From: Escarpia spicata
Lineage: Eukaryota; Annelida; Polychaeta; Sabellida; Siboglinidae
Length of the DNA: 64,000 nt
Direction of reading: 5' to 3'
Assembly (NCBI GenBank): GCA_963995525.1
Contig: OZ023210.1
Coordinates: 27,801,439-27,865,438 of the forward strand
The notes under the pieces are model-generated. The model saw only the letters and a list, made by a program, of their open reading frames with translations, was not told the origin of the DNA and made no database searches. This document shows positions 60,914-64,000 of this stretch, piece after piece (the first letter of the stretch is position 1; each line of letters begins with the position of its first letter). The translations under genes and the position numbers were made by a program.

Positions 60914-61158
60914 CCTCGTCATTTGCTGTACGCGGGGGCAATGGCTTATGGTATACGCCAGTCCCCGCTAGCGAAGTATACGAGCGACGCGGCTTTAACT
61001 TACCATTAGTGCCAGCCGGTCGCTCGACGATGTTGCAACGTCAGTTTGACGGGGACAATTCACGCGCCGCTCGACTACTACACCTGAGCCAATTGTCTCA
61101 AGCAAACATTACGCAGGCCCGACCGCCTGGCGCACGCCGCCACCGTGACTTCTATTAA
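60898..61158 (+). CDS. Candidate 3' coding segment of acidic gene
   Basis: An 86-codon open frame reading SSFAVRGGNGLWYTPVPA, SEVYERRGFNLPLVPAGRS and, from an ATG at 61030, MLQRQFDGDNSRAARLLHL, ending RRHRDFY. The stop TAA overlaps aataaa (61157-61162). Composition and the tight polyadenylation signal suggest real coding sequence. It is one frame off the acidic exon 2, so either a base was lost or gained, or an unseen splice joins them. Function unknown. Confidence 0.5.
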   Translation, partial: CTSGLTSSFAVRGGNGLWYTPVPASEVYERRGFNLPLVPAGRSTMLQRQFDGDNSRAARLLHLSQLSQANITQARPPGARRHRDFY

Positions 61159-61437
61159 TAAAACATAACTTACACCATTTTGCGTTCATTCGTCTATCCA
61201 CCGCCTATAACCATCCTGCCTTAACAAGCCGCTGAGTACAGCTTTTAAATCCTAAACGCATGCATTCGCTTCGTTTCGTTTTGATAGCGCCAGCTGTATA
61301 AAACATACACTTACATCATTTTGCGTCCATTCGTCTATCCACCGCATATAACCATCCTGCCTTACAGGCCGCTGAGTACAGCTTTTTTACTAAACGTATG
61401 CATGCGCTTCGTTTCGTTTTGATAACGCCAGCTGTAC
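61158..61437. repeat. About 140-bp tandem duplication, right arm only
   Basis: Two units (about 61158-61298 and 61299-61437), each from aaaacata...cattttgcg to gccagctgta, differ from each other at roughly one base in ten. The left arm has one unit (about 50385-50522), whose outer part resembles the second unit and inner part the first. Confidence 0.88.
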
Positions 61438-61928
61438 GGCTGAAATTAACGCCGTTACAGAGTCGGCTAGCCGCATGGTTATATTTAGAAACTAGGCCGC
61501 CGGATCATAGGCCACGGCTGCTGCTACTGCTGCGAGCGAGCGCGCGCCGCTGCTGCTGCTAAACGGGGTTATTTTCACACAATGGGTTTAGAGCCCAGCG
61601 CCCCTATAAGGGTTTTACCGTTGTGGTTATATACAGGCTTACATATATATATATATATATATCGATAGGTCCTACGTTGACCGCTAGGGCTAAAATAGTC
61701 ACTGGGATGACCGTTAGGTGGCGTCTCAAGGGGAAGGGTCATCAATCAAAAGTGACAGGCCATCAATCACGTTTTTTATAAGTATGTTCCCGAAAACGAT
61801 TAGTGTCACCAAAACCCTTTGATCTTTTTTTTATAAGTATGTTCCCGAAAACGATTAGCACGTTTTTTATGCATAGAGCGAGGCCTAAAAAGGGGCGGGG
61901 CGAGCCCCCAAACCACCTCCATACTACT

Positions 61929-62443
61929 CACAGTAGGTAAGATCACATAGCGCTTGTACTGAAAGGGGTTGAAAGATGATGTCAAGACATACGTAAGTGC
62001 CCTTCACATTGACAGTACTACTTCATACACTGTAATCCATTTATAAAGCAAACTGGTTGTTTTAATGTTGCATGTTTAACAAAATAGATGTCTGATATTG
62101 TTTATAATTATAATCATAAACATCAGTGTTACCTATTGTGTGTTTTGCATTGAATTTTAGCACTCAAGCCATAAATTAACAAATAAACAGCTACATTTAG
62201 ATACATTATATTTGTCATAAATTTGTATAAAAAACATTGTAATGAATATGAATTGTTTTAGTTTTTATATAAACATTATTTTATTCTCACATAAGCATGT
62301 TGCATTTGCTTTGTTATTTCTCATGTTTCAGATTGCCAGATGCGATGTATGTCAACGGTATGAGAAGCTCAAGACCGTGGCTCCAAAGCTAACACCAGTA
62401 AAGATTGTTGAACCAATGCATATGGTTGGGATGGTCCTTATAG
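61929..62443 (+). pseudogene. Ginger-like integrase exons, right copy
   Basis: The segment to 61992 ends in LKDDVKTY and a gtaagt donor, matching the end of exon 2 of the 26 kb gene. Exon 62332-62443, exactly 112 nt as in that gene, reads IARCDVCQRYEKLKTVAPK ... MHMVGMVLIG and has a gtag donor. The catalytic Asp is Val. Homology to exon 2 stops abruptly near 61925, and no later exons follow. It is either a remnant of the element's own integrase or a captured Ginger fragment. Confidence 0.8.
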
Positions 62444-63343
62444 GTAGATAGTTTACCGAAATGTTTCTTTAATATATACAAACATGTACATATAGTTGAT
62501 ACAGCAAAACGTGGATACATAATCTGTATATTAATATTTTAATGTTGGGGCTATGTAATCGTATCTCCTCCCAGGCGCCAAGGCCCCAGTCACGCATTTC
62601 TGTGTTCATTCGCTTCCTTGGAACAACGACATCTGAACTGTTAAATAAATAGCCGCAGACGCCAAGCGTCGGCCGACAAAATGCTTCTGCCGTGGAATAG
62701 CGCAATCTATACAGGGCACCTATGATTTAGTTGCCCTTAAATTACATTTCAGGGAATATAGATCCATCATCAAAACTTTATAAAATATTAATTCGTACAA
62801 CGAATATGTCCATGGAGTGTTTGACTACTGGGTTCGTCCAACTACTATAGTTCTGGCATTGCTATTACGCACTATAACGAATAAACTGCTTTTTAAAAGT
62901 ACTTTAGTTCGAAACACAACAAAATGAAACACACATGGCACATGTGTCCGACGCCCCTTGCCCTAGCAACCAATCGCGAGCACGCTGGGCGTGGCTTAAA
63001 AGCGCCTGTTAGTTTTTCATAAGTGAATTGCAAAGACGTCACCCTGTATACGTACCGACATCTACTTGGCATTCTACCCGGCATTCGCGGCAGGGAGGGC
63101 AGGAGCCCACGGACGATTAAGACTCGAGACCGTATAGTTGTCGAAAGCAGCCATCGTGTGGCTATCTACAGATGGAAATTATATAACCCCTGTGCAACTG
63201 TAACGACCACTTCCCTAACTTACGTTGGTATTGGTCGGTTTTAGATCCTCTTGCTAGTTACTATCCAGACATTTCTATTTCTAAGACGTCCGTTCAGCCA
63301 CAGCGTTTTATTTGAAAATGCACGCCCGTATGCGAAACATATA

Positions 63344-64000
63344 GAATAGCACTCCCTCCCATCACCCCCACCAGTCTGTCCATGCCATGTCCGATATCAT
63401 CCACGGGTTGAGTGCGAATTTTGATCACCATCAACAATCTCCAACAGCCCCCCCCCAGAAGCAACAGCAGTCACTGTTTCTTCTGGACGTAATTTTGGTG
63501 CAGTTATAAAAAAGACCAATCTAATCATCTGTGATCATACCATTGGTGTATTGCTAACGTTTTTTTGCAACGTACCTTTGTGAAAAGTTTCGCGACGATA
63601 TTAGTGAGCATTTATTAACACATTATGTGCAATGCTGTCAACATTAATGCCATGTTTGAGATAAATGTTTTGAGAAAAAAAAACTAAGTTTATAATATCT
63701 ATTAGATTTATAGGTCGAATGGTAATGAGAATGTTCTTTCATACTATGTATGTATATAAAGCTTCAAATAATGTTATCTGATTGTTTGAAAGTGTCGTGT
63801 AAACCAAATGATATATTGAAATATGAATTTATATAAATGCGTCATGCTTGTTAGAATGTGTTCACCCTTGTGAATGCGATGTTTATTATTCCATCTAATT
63901 ATATTAAATTGGTTAACAAATATAGAATTCAGATATTCAAATATAGAATTGGCATTGTAACATTTGGTTAGGTGTGCCGCGAGGTCAGAGCAAACTCGAA
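63344..64000. other. Right flank, no gene recognised
   Basis: Unique, AT-rich sequence with a short C-tract near 63450 and no coding signal. It does not match the left flank outside the arm. Confidence 0.4.

Larger units (their letters stand above)
48481..63343. mobile_element. Giant inverted-repeat element encoding PolB and an RPA-like protein
   Basis: Arms 48481-52974 and 58706-63343 are inverted copies, by eye above 98% identical outside indels, around a 5,731-bp centre. The matching coordinates sum to 111824 in the outer part and 111680 inside, the difference being one extra 144-bp tandem unit in the right arm. Gene content is DNA polymerase B, an RPA-C-like OB-fold protein, an acidic spliced gene, a multi-exon gene with PPTY, and integrase exon fragments. 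GC content and CpG are much higher from 51.4 to 59.6 kb than in the flanks. No flanking target duplication was found at the outer limits. Linear plasmids and Polintons share PolB and long inverted repeats, but no capsid, ATPase or protease gene is visible. Confidence 0.75.
58706..63343 (-). repeat. Right inverted arm, 4,638 bp
   Basis: Inverted copy of 48481-52974. It carries an additional 144 bp from a tandem duplication, a longer TA run near 61645 and scattered substitutions. At its inner end the gene sequence continues into the centre without a break, unlike in the left arm. Outside the named genes, 61440-61928 and 62444-63343 hold only short frames, including a 73-codon frame at 63023-63244. 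Confidence 0.93.

Noticed and set aside
48481..63343. The palindrome as an assembly fold-back artefact
   Set aside because: The arms differ by a 144-bp unit, a TA-run length, several substitutions and a different inner junction, and a unique 5.7 kb centre separates them. Raw reads would settle it.
48481..63343. A standard complete Polinton/Maverick
   Set aside because: No capsid, ATPase or protease gene was recognised; the integrase is only a two-exon fragment, and no target duplication was found at the arm ends.

Overview
This is eukaryotic, non-vertebrate metazoan DNA. It has spliced genes with GT-AG and one GC-AG intron, CR1- and RTE-like LINEs, a Ty3/Gypsy element, hAT, PIF/Harbinger and Ginger-like DNA transposons, tRNA-derived SINEs and long microsatellites. 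A marine invertebrate is likely, but the sequence does not fix a phylum. I see no ordinary single-copy host gene that I can name with confidence. Nearly everything recognisable is a mobile element or its relic.

Layout: 0.4-3.4 kb, a decayed plus-strand CR1/L2-like LINE with a 2A-like motif just before its endonuclease. 6.15-7.19 kb, a fold-back element with a tRNA-like sequence in its loop. 13.1-13.7 kb, a broken THAP-domain gene. 14.3-15.5 kb, a PIF/Harbinger relic. 21.06-29.03 kb, an 8 kb Ginger-like DNA transposon with 70-bp terminal inverted repeats and a five-exon integrase-type transposase; a CR1 fragment and a SINE sit in its first intron. 30.5-32.15 kb, an RTE-like LINE relic. 32.6-34.1 kb, a broken gene of a multicopy invertebrate family with a Cys-rich C terminus. 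34.62-35.92 kb, a non-autonomous hAT element with a perfect 8-bp target duplication. 36.16-40.09 kb, a Ty3/Gypsy element with both LTRs and an RT deletion. 41-42.4 kb, a 620-bp CTA-type and a 127-bp GCCC-type microsatellite. 45.5-48.4 kb, two LINE relics, one split by a 731-bp transposon with a 9-bp target duplication.

The most unusual unit is 48,481-63,343. Two near-identical inverted arms (4,494 and 4,638 bp) flank a 5.7 kb centre. The centre carries a family-B DNA polymerase with zinc fingers, exonuclease and palm motifs, now broken by stops and frameshifts, and a candidate multi-exon gene with a PPTY motif. Each arm carries a protein like the RPA70 C-terminal OB fold (an ssDNA-binding protein), a divergently transcribed spliced acidic gene with a tandemly iterated intron, and two exons of a Ginger-like integrase. 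Polymerase plus ssDNA-binding protein plus huge inverted repeats suggest a self-replicating linear or Polinton-like element, but I find no capsid, packaging ATPase or maturation protease. The left arm cuts a gene in mid-exon and differs from the right in repeat-unit number, which suggests an inverted duplication made from the right arm rather than a simple pair of transposon ends.
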